From Rotaria sordida (Eukaryota > Rotifera > Eurotatoria > Philodinida > Philodinidae): 64,000 bases of DNA. Position 1 is the first letter of the stretch. Each line of letters opens with the position of its first letter. Under the pieces are notes generated by a model. That model saw only the letters and a program-made list of their open reading frames with translations. It was not told the DNA's origin and did not search any database. Both the position numbers and the translations under genes were made by a program. Below, in pieces: positions 12,302 through 24,595 of the stretch. The stretch covers positions 1 through 64,000 of the forward strand of contig CAJNOL010000892.1 of NCBI GenBank assembly GCA_905250125.1, written 5' to 3'.

Positions 12302-12347
12302 TATTATTATTATCATTATTACTATTATTATTACTTTTATTATTATC
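12259..12347. repeat. (ATT)n microsatellite
   Basis: Tract of about 90 bp of ATT/TTA trinucleotides, nearly perfect over the first 40 bp and then interrupted by C substitutions. Confidence 0.9.
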
Positions 12348-13482
12348 AACAACATCATCATGATCGTGGTCACCGTTTCACAGAATCATCGGTCGATGAT
12401 TATCGCTGTTCGTGTATGCACAATAGGATAAAATCGCTTAATGTGTTTATAAAAATGGTTTTTTCATCTGTGCGCAGGCAAGCAGGCAACCTAAATCGAT
12501 GTCTATGTTTTGTTTATTTGTTTGTTAGGTTAACCCGAGATATACTAAAAAGGAAAAAAACGAGATACTCGTTCTTTATGATCATCTTTCATCTTTGTCG
12601 TCTTTGATAGACAAGAAAACGACGGCTAAGAATGTATAGAATTTGCTGCGATAGAATACTAATACGTATCACCATAAGAGAATATGAATATACCGTCTAA
12701 AGTCGAAGCCTTGCTATGTAATCAAAATAACTCGTCGACTCATTATCATGATTACTTTCAGAACGGGTTAGAATAAGACGGACGACCATATATACATATC
12801 CATATACATTTATATATATAAATATGTGCAGCATTAACGATAGCAGGCAACAGTAACATCGATCTATCAGTATGTTGTCATAATAAACGAGCAGAAACTG
12901 AGAATATGCAGAAAGATAGGAATATGAGAGATCTGTAAATGATTTTGCTACAAGGACAAATAATCGAGATGGACATATAGCTCTAATATATAAGCACATA
13001 TGCTGTGAATCGTATTGAATAGGAAAATTAACAATGATCGTATGTGTCGATAGGTAAGATATATAAATGTGTTCTTTTCATCGTATAAACAAATCTATAA
13101 TTTCAGAAATTTATTTTCTTTTTTTATGTTCGTCATACTCACGTATTTAGAACTATTAGAATAAATATGATTCCTTCTGAAGATAATGTAAAAGAAGTTC
13201 TCTTTTTCGTATATATCTATATGTACATATATACTCAATAGAAGAATATAATGGACAATTATATAATTTATTGTTAGACGGAATAGCCAAGGTGTCATTG
13301 CTAAGATAAAAAAAGAAATAGACGTCTATCATCGCTATGATTTGTACGTTATCTTATATATTATTGTTTTATTTTAGATGTTAATTACACAATAGCGATT
13401 TGTCATTGATAGTCATCATGTTACTAATTGCAATTATAATTGGAAACAACTAGGATCACAACAGATATACATCCGATGTAGG

Positions 13483-13795
13483 ATGGTGGTATGGCTTCGG
13501 CCTGAGTGCATTCTGGCAATTGTCACCAGTTTGTACTATTGTTGTCAATTAGGTATGTGTCATAAATGTCTTATATTATAAAAATAAATCTTTCAATAAA
13601 ATATCTATCATCAAGGAAAATTTTCTATTTTTTTTCGTTATTAGTAATTATTTTCAAAATGTCATCATGCTATGCATGATCTTTATTTATAGTCATGATG
13701 ATATGTTGTCTTCAATGACATTGAAATAGTAAGATGAAAAAGTAAATATTGATGAGATTGAGAAATCCTATCTTGACGAACACTTATATGACATC

Positions 13796-13833
<38 letters not shown>

Positions 13834-16377
13834 CTGTATAAATATAGAACTTCGCCAATTAATATTCATTTATCTTCATTATTGACGAGTGAAAGTCATT
13901 CAACAAAAGCTTTTGCTTATCTACAGAACAATTTATTTTCGATTATATGATAAGATCAGTTTAGTTCCCCAAGGATAAACATAGATTTTTTTTTCTTTGT
14001 TGTAATAGACATTAATTAACATTTAAGAATAATACAAAAAGAATTATATTTTTTTAAAGTTTCATCGAAAACATATGATAAATTTTGGTGTGCAACCGAA
14101 GAAGGTCATCATCAATTATCTTGTCCAGATGAAACAGCGTTATTAACTGAAGTAACAATACGTAAAGTTTATCGTCGTACACAAATGTGTGCACCTGATG
14201 TACATTCAGACTATCTTATTCATTGTCAAGAATTAATTGATGGATCATTATGTGAAGGAAATAAAACATGTTCAATTGAAGTATCTAGTCGAAATTATGT
14301 ACAATGTGAAGATAAAGCTTATGCACCAACATATTTTTTTGTGAAATATACTTGTACACAAAGTAAATATGAAAGAAAAATAAATAATACAAAAGTTGTC
14401 TTTTTGTTTTAATTAGTTTATACAATGTGTCATGATACAGCCCCTATCCGAAATACGCTTTATGGATTTATTGTTTCACCAGCTTATCCTCATCCAATGG
14501 CAGATAATTTAAAATGTTCTATTAATATCGGTATGATTAGTTTTTTTCCTTCATTAAACACAATATATATTTCTTTCGCATCTTTAGAGGCGGGTCCATC
14601 AATGTATATTGAATTAGCACCAATCCAAATACGTTTACAAGAAGCAATTAGATGCCGATCTGAATATTTAGAAATTTTTGGATATATTAATTCACTAAAC
14701 AATAATTCCTTTTCTGATGATATAACATCAAATAAAAATTCTAAAAATATTTGGAAATCCTATTATACATGGTGTGGTGCTGAACATTCAACAAATAATC
14801 CATTATCAAATGCACGTTATCTTATTTCGTCCAATTCATTATATATATCATTACAAACATCTGCATCAAAAAAAACAAGATATTTTAAGATACGATATAA
14901 AGGTATATAGACTACTATTATTAGAATTAATTATTATTAATATTAGGTTAATAGAAAAAAAAAGACATATGATCATCTATTGATAAGTTTTAATTTACGT
15001 ATTGAAAATTAATTTTTATTTTTCTAGTTGTTCCATCAATAGCACGTCCACAATATAATCACGATGGTATTGCATATGAGCCAGCATCTGACTCATCAAT
15101 ACATTCTGTTATAAAATCAACAACTGTTCTATCAACAACAATAGCTATACCAGTAATTGAAGATCATAATATGAAAAATTTAAATGGAACAGTAACAAAA
15201 CGAACAATGAAAAAAGGTACACAAGTAAACATATTTTTTCTTTTTTAAATAAAATAATTTTTTTTTTTTTTTTTGTAAAGAAATTATTATCGGTGTTATT
15301 GCTGGCATAATTGTTCTTGTTATTGCTATAGCTGTTGGTATAGGTATATTCCTTTGTATTAAAAAGTAAATTTTTTTCTCAATATAAAAAAAAAAAAATA
15401 TTTCCTCATCATAATATTTTTAATTCTTTAGACGTCGACGTCCAACTACAACATCAAAATCTACTACATCACCATCATCAACTAATACGGGAAAAAAAAA
15501 TATTTCACCTACAACATCTACAAATAATGCAGCATTAAAATCAAGTACAAAAACAATGGATAAAACTCCACTTCTTGAACAACCAACTAATATAACATCG
15601 GCAACAACAACAAAACGTAAATTAGTACCTGAACGAACAGTACAAATAGCTGATGTTAATAGTTCTCGTTTTAAATCTTCTCCTGGAGCAACAACACCAA
15701 CACCAACATCAACAGGTCATACAGGAACAACAGGTAAAGAAACAAGTTCAACAAGTTCAGAAGCTGTTGCTACATCATTAGTACCATCAACACTTAAACC
15801 ACCATTAACAGCAGCTGATAGTGGTATTTATGGTGCTGATTTAAATGATGATGTACAAACTGTATCTAAGCCAACAATTTTATCAGTTGCACCACCAAAA
15901 ATTTATGGCATTGATTTACCAGATAAATCAGATTTAACTCCTCCTGTAACTGTTGTTATTAATCCACTCAGTGAACATTCAACAACTACTCCTACAAATA
16001 CAACAAATGAAACAAATGCAACAAATACAATATTATCTGCTATTGTTGTTCCAAATAAAACTACAATAGATGTATTACAAGAAGAAAAAGACGTTTTATT
16101 AAATCCACTTGTAAATGATAAACATTTTGATGAAACAGTTAAGAGTGCCTATTCAAATTTAATTGATGCAACAATGAGTGAAAATGAAGGAACAATTGGT
16201 GGTGGATCAATAGCTAGTAGTGCATCTCAATCACGACGAACATCAAATGTACGACAACCATTACTTTCACATGAAACAAATAATATTGAAACAATACCAC
16301 GTAAAACACAATTCAATCCATTACACGTGATATTAAAAAAAGATGCCAATAAATATTATACAACAGAATATATTTAA
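13483..16377 (+). CDS. SUEL-lectin/CUB single-pass membrane protein
   Basis: Six exons (13483-13552, 14060-14362, 14417-14902, 15028-15216, 15281-15365, 15432-16377) encode 692 residues. Residues 1-24 look like a signal peptide. Exon 2 is a SUEL/galactose-binding-lectin-like domain with the C..CP...C...C..C pattern and a YFFVKYTC ending. Exon 3 is a CUB-like domain (GFIVSPAYPHP, WCG, FKIRY). A Thr/Ser-rich stalk, one TM helix (about 350-376) and a basic stop-transfer KKRRR follow. The long Thr/Ser-rich cytoplasmic tail has a DKTPLL dileucine sorting motif (about 421-426) and twin IYGADL/IYGIDL motifs (about 510 and 535). The lectin and CUB exons are symmetrical phase 1-1 modules. Probable role: cell-surface carbohydrate recognition or adhesion; the ligand is unknown. 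The first intron is 507 bp. Confidence 0.75.
13798..13831. repeat. (AT)n microsatellite in intron 1 of the SUEL/CUB gene
   Basis: Perfect AT tract of about 33 bp. Confidence 0.9.
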
Positions 16378-16591
16378 TAATTTACAAACAAAAGAAAAAT
16401 AAAAACAATATAATTTTCTTTTTTTGTGTCTTTTTATTTATGTTTAACTGATATATTTCAATGTATTCTTTTTTTTTTCTTTTGCAAAACAATAATGACA
16501 GAAGACAAATCTTGTGTCAAATAGATGTTATTAGTGAGATGGTTTGTACTGTCTATGACAAAATTATTATTTCGATAAAAGAAAAAAATCA

Positions 16592-19500
16592 TTAAATTTC
16601 ATTATTAAATTCTGTATCAAATACATCGAGATTATCAATAGATACAAACCAAATCTGATCAAATGCGTATCGTATAGGTTTTCCAGAATCCATTAATGGT
16701 TCATTTAATATTGTTGAAAATAGTTCAGCTATCATTTTCATATCATTGGAAAATGCACCAGTACCAATAGGTCCTAATAATAAATATGTATCTTTACCAT
16801 TTCCTTCAGTATTAGCAACAGCTGATGCTATGATAGCTTGAAATTTTTGATATGTACGAGCACGTAAATCGTCGATTTTTTCATGTGATGGTGGTTTATA
16901 TAAACCTTCACCCATACCAGATAAATCATAACCTATGAAAAAAAAAAACTACATTTGTTAGGAAAAAAAAATATTTAAGATCTATGCTTAGTTTAATAAT
17001 GTTTAATACTTTTTACTTAGCGTTTATATATTTTATTAAAAGAAAAAAATCCAATTCAAATAAAGAAAGTTCAAAATCTTTTTATCCAAAAAAAAGAGAA
17101 TTGAATGTTTTAGTCACAAATAGATTGAATAGTTTGATTTTAAACGTTTATAAGAGTATCGATTATTTAGATTTTTGAAAAATTTGAATATTCATCCATT
17201 TCTGTAAAATATAAGTGATTATGTTGATTCTTACATATTAAAGAGTGATGACTTTATCATCAATAAAAACAAAAAATTATGACATACATTCTCGATGCCA
17301 AGAAAGAGACAAAAATGAAAAATGTATGGCTTTTTTTTCTAATAAATTGACTTTTATAAGTACTATGTAAGGAGGGAAAAAGTGAAAACTTTACACTTCA
17401 GTGTACCTCAAGAGTACATCAAAGTTATCCTCTAGAATTTTATACTTATTTTAAATACACTATGAATGAGTGTTATGAGCATATTAGTTTGCATATATTT
17501 TTGATATAAGTCTGTCTATTAATATAGCCCAAATATTTCATCGTACTTCACTAATACTCAAATCTTGAAGTACAATAAAGTATTCGGACTTTATTAACAG
17601 GAAGACTTATATCAAATGCACTCAAACTAATATGCTCGTGACACTCGTTCATAGTAGACTTGAAATAGCTATAAAGTTCTAGTGGATAACTTTAACATAC
17701 TCTTGAAGTACTGAACTTTCATCGTTTTCCGCTTGATGCTATGTTATTTTTTAAAAGCCTAAAGATATTGAACTTTTTCAAGTGATACTTCAAGACAGTT
17801 TTTATTAATATTTTTTTTTTTCTTATGAATACATATACGTAAATAAATCAACTCATATGATCAATTCGTAGTTCAAATATTCAATTTTCTTTCGGGTAAA
17901 ATGGTTTTGGAGTTATTTTGTATGTTAAAAAATTGATTTTTTGAAATCAGAAATGGCACATCAACTTTAACATAAGATTCAAAGTTAAAGTAAGCAAAGT
18001 TTTGTTTTTTTTTGGTTTTCCATAATGGATGATGTATAGATTTTTAAAGCTGAGGATTAGCCAAGATAGCCGAGAAAAGTCAAGCTTAAAATTTTTATTA
18101 ACAAAAAAAAAATGCTACTTTTCAGATTTATTTACTTTAATTTTCATTTATTTTGTGGATACATAACTTTCTATAGAATTCAGATGAGACTAAAAACATT
18201 CAAAAATTAATAATGAATAAGAAAATAGCAAATTTTCTGTAAAAAAAATTATAAGTGACATATCTATTTGAGACTCAAAATGTTTCATCATCGGAAGGTA
18301 CAAGACTCATGCTATTTTACCATAGTGTTCCTCAATTGAGTTTCCTTGCCCATTGTTTTTCTTTCTTAAGACTACTTCAGCTTGACTTGTTTTTCGATAA
18401 TTAATATATAGCGAGAAATTACAGACTTGACCCTGCATTACTTGATATATTAATCATGAATCATACATAAAGTTCAAAGGACAAAAAAAAACATACCATA
18501 GTCTCCTTCATTTTCGTACGGATAAACAAAAATTACTTCAATTATATTGTCAGATTATATATTTAGATACAGAGATTGATAAATAAAATGAATTTTTGAA
18601 TATTGAGACAACAATTAATGCAATATATATACCAGAGTTAAGCTTTATCATATTACAATCATTTATATCAGTTAAGTTTCTCAAAGATGAGTGTGTGATA
18701 ATTCTATATCTAGCACGAAAAAAAGAATCATTTATCCATGAAATGATTGCTGAACTTCAAATCTTGAATTTCTCACTTAGTCTTTTCAGATAAGCCTAAC
18801 GTTGCTCTTTAAACGACGATCCAAAACCTAAATTTAATCTTTACTAAAACATATATGATATAAGTTAAGTTCAAGTAACATAGTTTTAATTGAGCTTTTT
18901 AAAAAAAAATGAAATATACTTCGATTAAGAGAAAAAAAAACAGTGTGAATGAACAGAAGAAAATAAAACTAATAGTTCTTGAAACAACACAGTTTGATTA
19001 TTTTTATATGAACAAATAAACTTGCTCTCAAGAAATTTTCTCAGAGAAAAATGAAATATATATAAAAAAATATTTTCTAATCGGTAAAAACCGATGAAGA
19101 CTGACCGGATCAGTTACAATTCTGATATATATTCATGCATACAAAAATATATAATCTTTTTTTGTAATGTATTTATTGTTCTCTAAGCTTTATGTTTTAT
19201 TCATGATTAATGTATCAAGCGAAACAGTGTGAAGTCTATACTTTCATGATATATATTAAATTATGGCAAAAAAAGGGAATCAAACTGTAGTATATTTAAG
19301 CAAGACAAGAAAACGAGAGAGAAAAATTCAATTAATCTGTACAATAATTCAAAACACTTACAAGCAGCAACTATTAAATCTGTAATACGTTCTTTTTCAG
19401 ATATTTCTTGGAAAAATCGTACTCGTTTTATATAAGCTACACCATATTCAGGTACCATATAACCTCCATCCATTATTTGATATTTGAGATCTAATATTGC

Positions 19501-20253
19501 ATGATAACCATCAGAATTATATAGAATAACCTAAAGTATGAAATGATACAAAAAGTAAATTTTATATATTTCACAAACTTCTTCTTGTGTTCGAGCATTC
19601 TCAAGAAAATAACCACCTGGCATACGTTCATCAGCAAAATCAAGAACAATAACTTGTTTGTCTTCGGGAACTTGAAAAACAGCATTTTCAATGCCAGTTT
19701 GAATAAATTGTATTGTTCCAGAATTTTTACGTTTATCAACAGGTGATTTTAATAGAGCATTATATGTATCACTATCTGTTACTGGATTAAAACGGTCATT
19801 TTTATTTAAATCTCGAATTTGATCATAATTCCAATATAGTTTAAGTTCATCTTTTTGAAAACCATCCTGACGATATTTTGATATATAATTACGTGATTGC
19901 ATTGGACCTGGTCTATTTACTTCTTTCTTTAATTCCCAATAAGTACCTAAATTTTCAGCACCATATTGTTTTTGATATGGTTCAATTATATTTTTTAAAT
20001 CGTTATAATTTTTTTCAATATTTGAATAATCAATTTTCGATGAACATTCATTTATTAAACGAATTGTTTGTTCATTATTGGGTACATTATACATTGATAA
20101 TAAAAAATAGAGCATTGTTCGACGACTGTGATGATAATCATATCGTCTTTGAGTTTCATCATCATTTAACAATGGAAAAGCGACACCAAGTATTGATTGT
20201 ATATCAATTTTACGTAGAGCATGTAAAGGAATATATGCTTTTGAATGTGTCAT
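16592..20253 (-). CDS. Microbial-type poly(ADP-ribose) glycohydrolase (DUF2263/TIGR02452 family)
   Basis: Three exons (20253-19579, 19530-19362, 16932-16592) give 394 residues from the Met before THSKAYIPLHALR; an in-frame upstream ATG at 20352 would add 33 hydrophobic residues. The catalytic region spans the first junction: VIVLDFADERMPGGYFL, then ENARTQEE, then VILYNSDGYHAIL. In characterised members the motif is GGG-x(6-8)-QEE; here the QEE pair is intact with seven intervening residues, but the third Gly is Tyr. The C-terminal exon has the family LGPIGTGAFSND segment, which shapes the ADP-ribose pocket. The expected role is removal of ADP-ribose polymer from proteins. Intron 2 is 2429 bp and carries a foldback element. 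Such PARGs are typical of bacteria and fungi, so horizontal origin is possible but untested. Confidence 0.8.
17371..17738. repeat. Foldback (MITE-like) element in PARG intron 2
   Basis: The whole 370 bp is an imperfect palindrome. Matching arm segments include AAAGTTATCCTCTAGAA (about 17421) against AAAGTTATCCACTAGAA in reverse complement (about 17675), GAGCATATTAGTTTG (17478) against its complement at about 17620, and TTGATATAAGTCT against AGACTTATATCAA. The centre lies near 17555. No coding potential. Confidence 0.75.
17739..19361. other. Remainder of PARG intron 2, no gene seen
   Basis: AT-rich intron sequence. The one 65-codon ORF (18596-18793) has no splice context or recognisable similarity and is read as chance. 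Confidence 0.5.
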
Positions 20254-20864
20254 ATTATATTGAATAAGTCGTTGAGAAAATGATAAAAATATTAATGATC
20301 TTGCAAAAAAAGATATATGTGTATGACAATAAGACGACAAAAAAAATGTCATTGATTATTGGTTGATAAAATCATATTGTTGATGAACGTGAAAGATATT
20401 TATTCGTATGGTTTATTTTGTTTTAGGTTGAGGTTAACTATACAATAGAATGAATGAACTCTATGCGCTCAATCTTCTTGATTGTGGTTGCTATAGGTAT
20501 GAAAAAGAAGTAAACAAAAAATGTTAAGAGTTGCAAAAAAAAAAGATATATGTACATATTTATATAAAGAACGTAAATAGGAAAGGATGGTGGCGCTATT
20601 ATTCGTTTGTGTACTAATCATCATTAAATAACATATGCTGTACGAATAGAAAGAAAAAAATCTTTTTCAATAGCATTCAATACATTTTTTCTATTTATTA
20701 ATCGTCTTATTTTTATATTTTATGTCTCATTAATTATATTTAATAATAATGATTCTTTCAATATTGAATGAGCAATTATAAACATTGTATTTTATTTATC
20801 AATGATTTCAATTCGAAATAATAATCATTCTTTTCGTTGTAGATCAAAATGATTATACAAATGA

Positions 20865-20896
<32 letters not shown>

Positions 20897-21183
20897 GGAA
20901 TAATTGATTATATAGATTGACAAATAAATCTTATCTAGGAAGTATTCAATAACTATATTTTTATTTTTGATATAGGTTAATCTATTTTAGACTTCATTGG
21001 TGCGTTTTTATCAACTCATATTAGTACTACGTTTCTTCTATATTGTATCTGGAATTGTTCGATCGTTTTTAGTTATTAACAATTATATAGATGCGATTTG
21101 TGCGACATCTACAGTTTTCTTAGGTGCAATAATCAATATTCAATTTTCTTTATAATTGTGTATGCTTAAGACTTCGATGTTGG
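20254..21183. other. Intergenic between the PARG gene and the GPCR pseudogene
   Basis: Contains the presumed PARG promoter and an (AT)n tract at 20872-20896. No exons supported. Confidence 0.5.
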
Positions 21184-22417
21184 CTAGTAATGTGTTACCA
21201 TAACTTCAGTTCTTTTTGTTTTTAAATCTCTTTCAATGAAAAAGACAATCAAATTTTGAATCATTGATATTCTGCTAATATTCGTTATAAATTTTTTCAA
21301 AAAAACATCAGCTGTCAATATATAAATATAAAATGTCACAGTAAAGCTAATATTAGTCAGTACAAACACACGAGTCGAATAAAATCTGTCCAGAACTAAT
21401 TGAACATTTGATTTTGTCCATTGAATTGTAACAGTTGAATAAACTAAATACATTAGAAACGGTAAACATGTAATAAGATAAACACCTAATTGAACAAGTA
21501 TCATGATGAGTATTTTATATTCTCTAGATTTTGTATTAATTCTGCCTTGTCATTGATTGACAAATATTCGATTCATATTGACTTGAGCAATAACACGTTG
21601 TCGACTCAAATTAATATTTCGAATAATTAAAACAACCCGAAGATAATCATTAGAATCGGTGTCAAAAAGTCGGATAAAATTGTATTATAAATATTGAATA
21701 AATGCATAATATTACCACACATCGACCTATAAAGTTAAGAGAATAAAATCGATGGTTGATTAGAAGAAAAAAACAACACTCCTTTGCAAAAATCATGAAA
21801 CAAACAAGAAAGTATATTACAATTACAAAAGGCTCATTATATTACTAACTAAGAATATAACAAATAATTTTATCTATTAAACTTGATCAAAAGATCCGAT
21901 ACTCACCATTAACAATGGAGTGATTTGATAGAATATGAAGAGAAATAATACACCAACCGATATTCGCACTAAAGGTATAATCATTTTAGCAACTTTTATT
22001 CGATTAAAAGCTCGACATTTGACACTTATAGAAGTCATTCCTCATCGATCTAAACATGCTAATACAATATAAATTCTTGTTAACAATGTAGTTACATGAG
22101 AAATATATTGTCGAAATCTATAGAAAAATAATGATGCTGTTGTTGGATCAATACTAAAACCAAATGCTTGCATATGAAAAAAAATTATAATATTGACAAT
22201 GAATAAATTAGTAATCGATGAAGGAAGAATATAACATGAATATGAATTTTGTAGATAAACTCATTGAATTAAAATTAAGATATTGAGAATTGATCCAATA
22301 TTTCCAAGGCTAAAAATAATTGAATATAAATAACGACCCATATTCAATTGAATAAGATTGAATGTAACCGATGACTACTGGATCCATTGGTTTTATTGTT
22401 ACAAATATGTTCGACAT
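21184..22417 (-). pseudogene. Rhodopsin-class GPCR pseudogene
   Basis: The minus strand reads as a seven-TM receptor from an ATG at 22417. TM1 includes GNIGSILNILIL; the TM3 end reads RIYIVLACLDR in place of DRY; TM6-TM7 lie in the open stretch 21504-21184 (VQLGVYLITCLPFLMYLVYS, then FVLTNISFTVTFYIYIL). Three in-frame TGA codons interrupt it (22261-22263, 22042-22044, 21550-21552), with a frameshift near 21640 and another close to the start. A GT-AG intron near 21906-21729 is still recognisable. The look is that of the large invertebrate peptide-GPCR families; the ligand cannot be guessed. A nearly intact copy broken by a few changes suggests recent loss. Confidence 0.75.
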
Positions 22418-23734
22418 ATTATTTTAAAACTCTATCAAGCAAAATAACATGAATAAATTATAAATGAATCTTCATATGTAAAAAAAATTTTAATAATGCT
22501 GTTAAACGTTTTTCCTTAATCTTTTTCTTTCTAAATAGAGAATGTAACAGACAATGAAATACAGGTTAAAATTTATTCATCTTTCAAAAGAATCCCACGT
22601 ATGAATGAATAAAACATGCAAAGAATCTAATTCAATATGAGAAGTTTAAATTTTTAATTTATATACTAGAACAATAAAAGAAAAATTTCTGACAATAATA
22701 TAGAGTTTATACAATCCAAGAACAAGCATACGTTATGTTATTCTTCTTCTTCTGTATTCTGTCATATTTTCTTATGATTATTCTGGTTGTTTGAAAAAAT
22801 GTGTGAATTCTACGAAGAGAAAATACAGATATTTAGAGTAAAATAATTATTTAAAAAGTAGCAGTAGTTCATGAACTCTTTTCATTATTATATCGATTTT
22901 AGTATGAAAAATAAGTTACTTGTGAACCTGTTTAGTGATCACGACATAAATTAAGAAGATAAAAATTGTTTCTTGCAATGATAACTTAATCTTTATATAT
23001 AAAACTAATTGTAACGAAGTGTTGATGAAAATAGTAAGTTATAGAAATACATCTATAATTTGGACATAAGTTGTTAAATAAATCTGCTATTTTATCGGTG
23101 ATTATTACATAAAGAATCACTATGTTATTCATATATCAGAATATCTCAAATGAGCATCTTAAATTAATTGAATAATATGAGACTTAAAAATTAGCAAATA
23201 AAAGAATGTTATTTTTTTTCAAATAATGTTCCTCATGAACCTGCAAAGGTTAATATATTGAAGTGATCATAAATGATGTGATTTGTGTTTTCTTTTTTGA
23301 AAGTTTTAGAAAATATTGCGATATTTTTATCAAAATATATTGAAATATCTGTTATTTATATTACAATAATTCGTTTAAATTAAGATTGAATAAATATACA
23401 TGATGACAGTTGATATTATTATTTTTTTGTAGATACAAATTACGGACATTTGAATGTGATTTTTAATAAAATTTTCTAATAGACTTTTGCTTCTCAAGGA
23501 TAGGCCAAAAGTTTCTAGACAAAATATTTGACTATTTTTTACGTATCTCAATGCATTGGAAACAAGTGAGAAGTAGTGTATTTGAATCGGAATTTTTTTC
23601 TCTTTCAGAATATATGCTTAAAATTTTTCTATAACTTTCGACTATTGAGCTATAAGTATATCTTGACAGGATTCAAAAAAAATTTTTTGACAGGCAAAAG
23701 TCTTGTCTCTTCTTGTAGATATCAAAGGAGTTCT
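22418..23734. other. Intergenic, no gene seen
   Basis: AT-rich sequence without supported exons or clear repeats. Confidence 0.5.
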
Positions 23735-24327
23735 ATAAAGATATAGGGTGTTTCGTAAGTCGTTAGCCACAGAAAAATTTGAATATCTCCGCCATATTTT
23801 GACCAAATGAGTTAGTATTTCTACCACTGATAGAGGAGTATTCATAGCTCATGTTCATAAGAGAAACGTTGTTAAAAATTGTTTTGAAATGTTTATAACT
23901 GATTTTAACAAAGAACCGAATCTTTTACGAGCTTTGATAAACTAAGGTTCTAGTTTTATCAACAAATTCTTGTTATTTAAAACTGAAACTTTCACAGTAT
24001 ACTGAGTAACAGAATGTGTATCTGTAGTATAAATATGAAACCAAATAACATTAGTGTGGAGAATTAATTGAAAAAAATTATATACCTTTTATTCTCGGCT
24101 AAGAGAATAAATCCATTGATTTTTCATAGCTTGTTAAAAGTTAAATTCTTTGTTAGAGTCAATTGTAAACACTTCAAAACAATTTTTAACAATGTTTCTC
24201 TTATAAATATGAGCTATGAACACTTCTCCATCAGCGATAAAAATATCAGCTCATTTGATCAAAATATGGTGGAGATATTCAAATTTTTCTTTGGCTAACA
24301 ACTTACGGGATATCCTATATCTTTCGC
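23735..24327. repeat. Foldback element with arms of about 190 bp
   Basis: The outer arms (about 23735-23920 and 24140-24327) are inverted copies at high identity. Examples are AAAAATTTGAATATCTCC (about 23775) against its complement near 24272, and TTGTTAAAAATTGTTTTGAA (about 23870) against its complement near 24175. A unique centre of roughly 220 bp separates them. The ends read AAGATATAGG at the left and CCTATATCTT at the right. Confidence 0.75.
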
Positions 24328-24595
24328 CTTCGTCAGTTCATTTACTATAATAATAGATTTATATTTTGACTATATAGGACAAATATGTTTATTCTCTTTT
24401 CTTGTTTCTTTTTTTTTCTAAAAATGAAATAGAATGATAAGATTGTAATACTGTTCGATAAAACTTTTGTGTTTTCATCCTCTGTTCTACTATAACAGAA
24501 AAAAAAATGTAGAAGAGGATAAACATATACGGATCATACATAGTAAAACCTATGGCTTCACTGTGAAAAGTAAATGAACTGATGAAGGAGACAAA
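24322..24595. repeat. Second, smaller foldback element abutting the first
   Basis: TCGTCAGTTCATTTACT near 24330 is mirrored by AGTAAATGAACTGATGA near 24569, and ATATGTTTATTCTCTT near 24386 by the complement of AAGAGGATAAACATAT near 24515. It starts where the 23735-24327 element ends, so the two may be parts of one composite. Confidence 0.6.

Larger units (their letters stand above)
9231..13482. other. Gene-poor, microsatellite-rich intergenic region
   Basis: About 4.2 kb without convincing exons. It is rich in polypyrimidine tracts (CTTT and CTCT runs near 9840, 11020 and 11700) and microsatellites. Short ORFs here are low-complexity Phe/Ser/Leu translations of those tracts. It is the upstream region of the SUEL/CUB gene and may hold its 5' UTR exons and regulatory sites, none of which can be identified by eye. 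Confidence 0.5.

Noticed and set aside
22261-22263. TGA read as Trp, suggesting a variant genetic code
   Set aside because: All intact genes in the window use TGA only as a terminator, and a frameshift in the same gene shows ordinary pseudogene decay.
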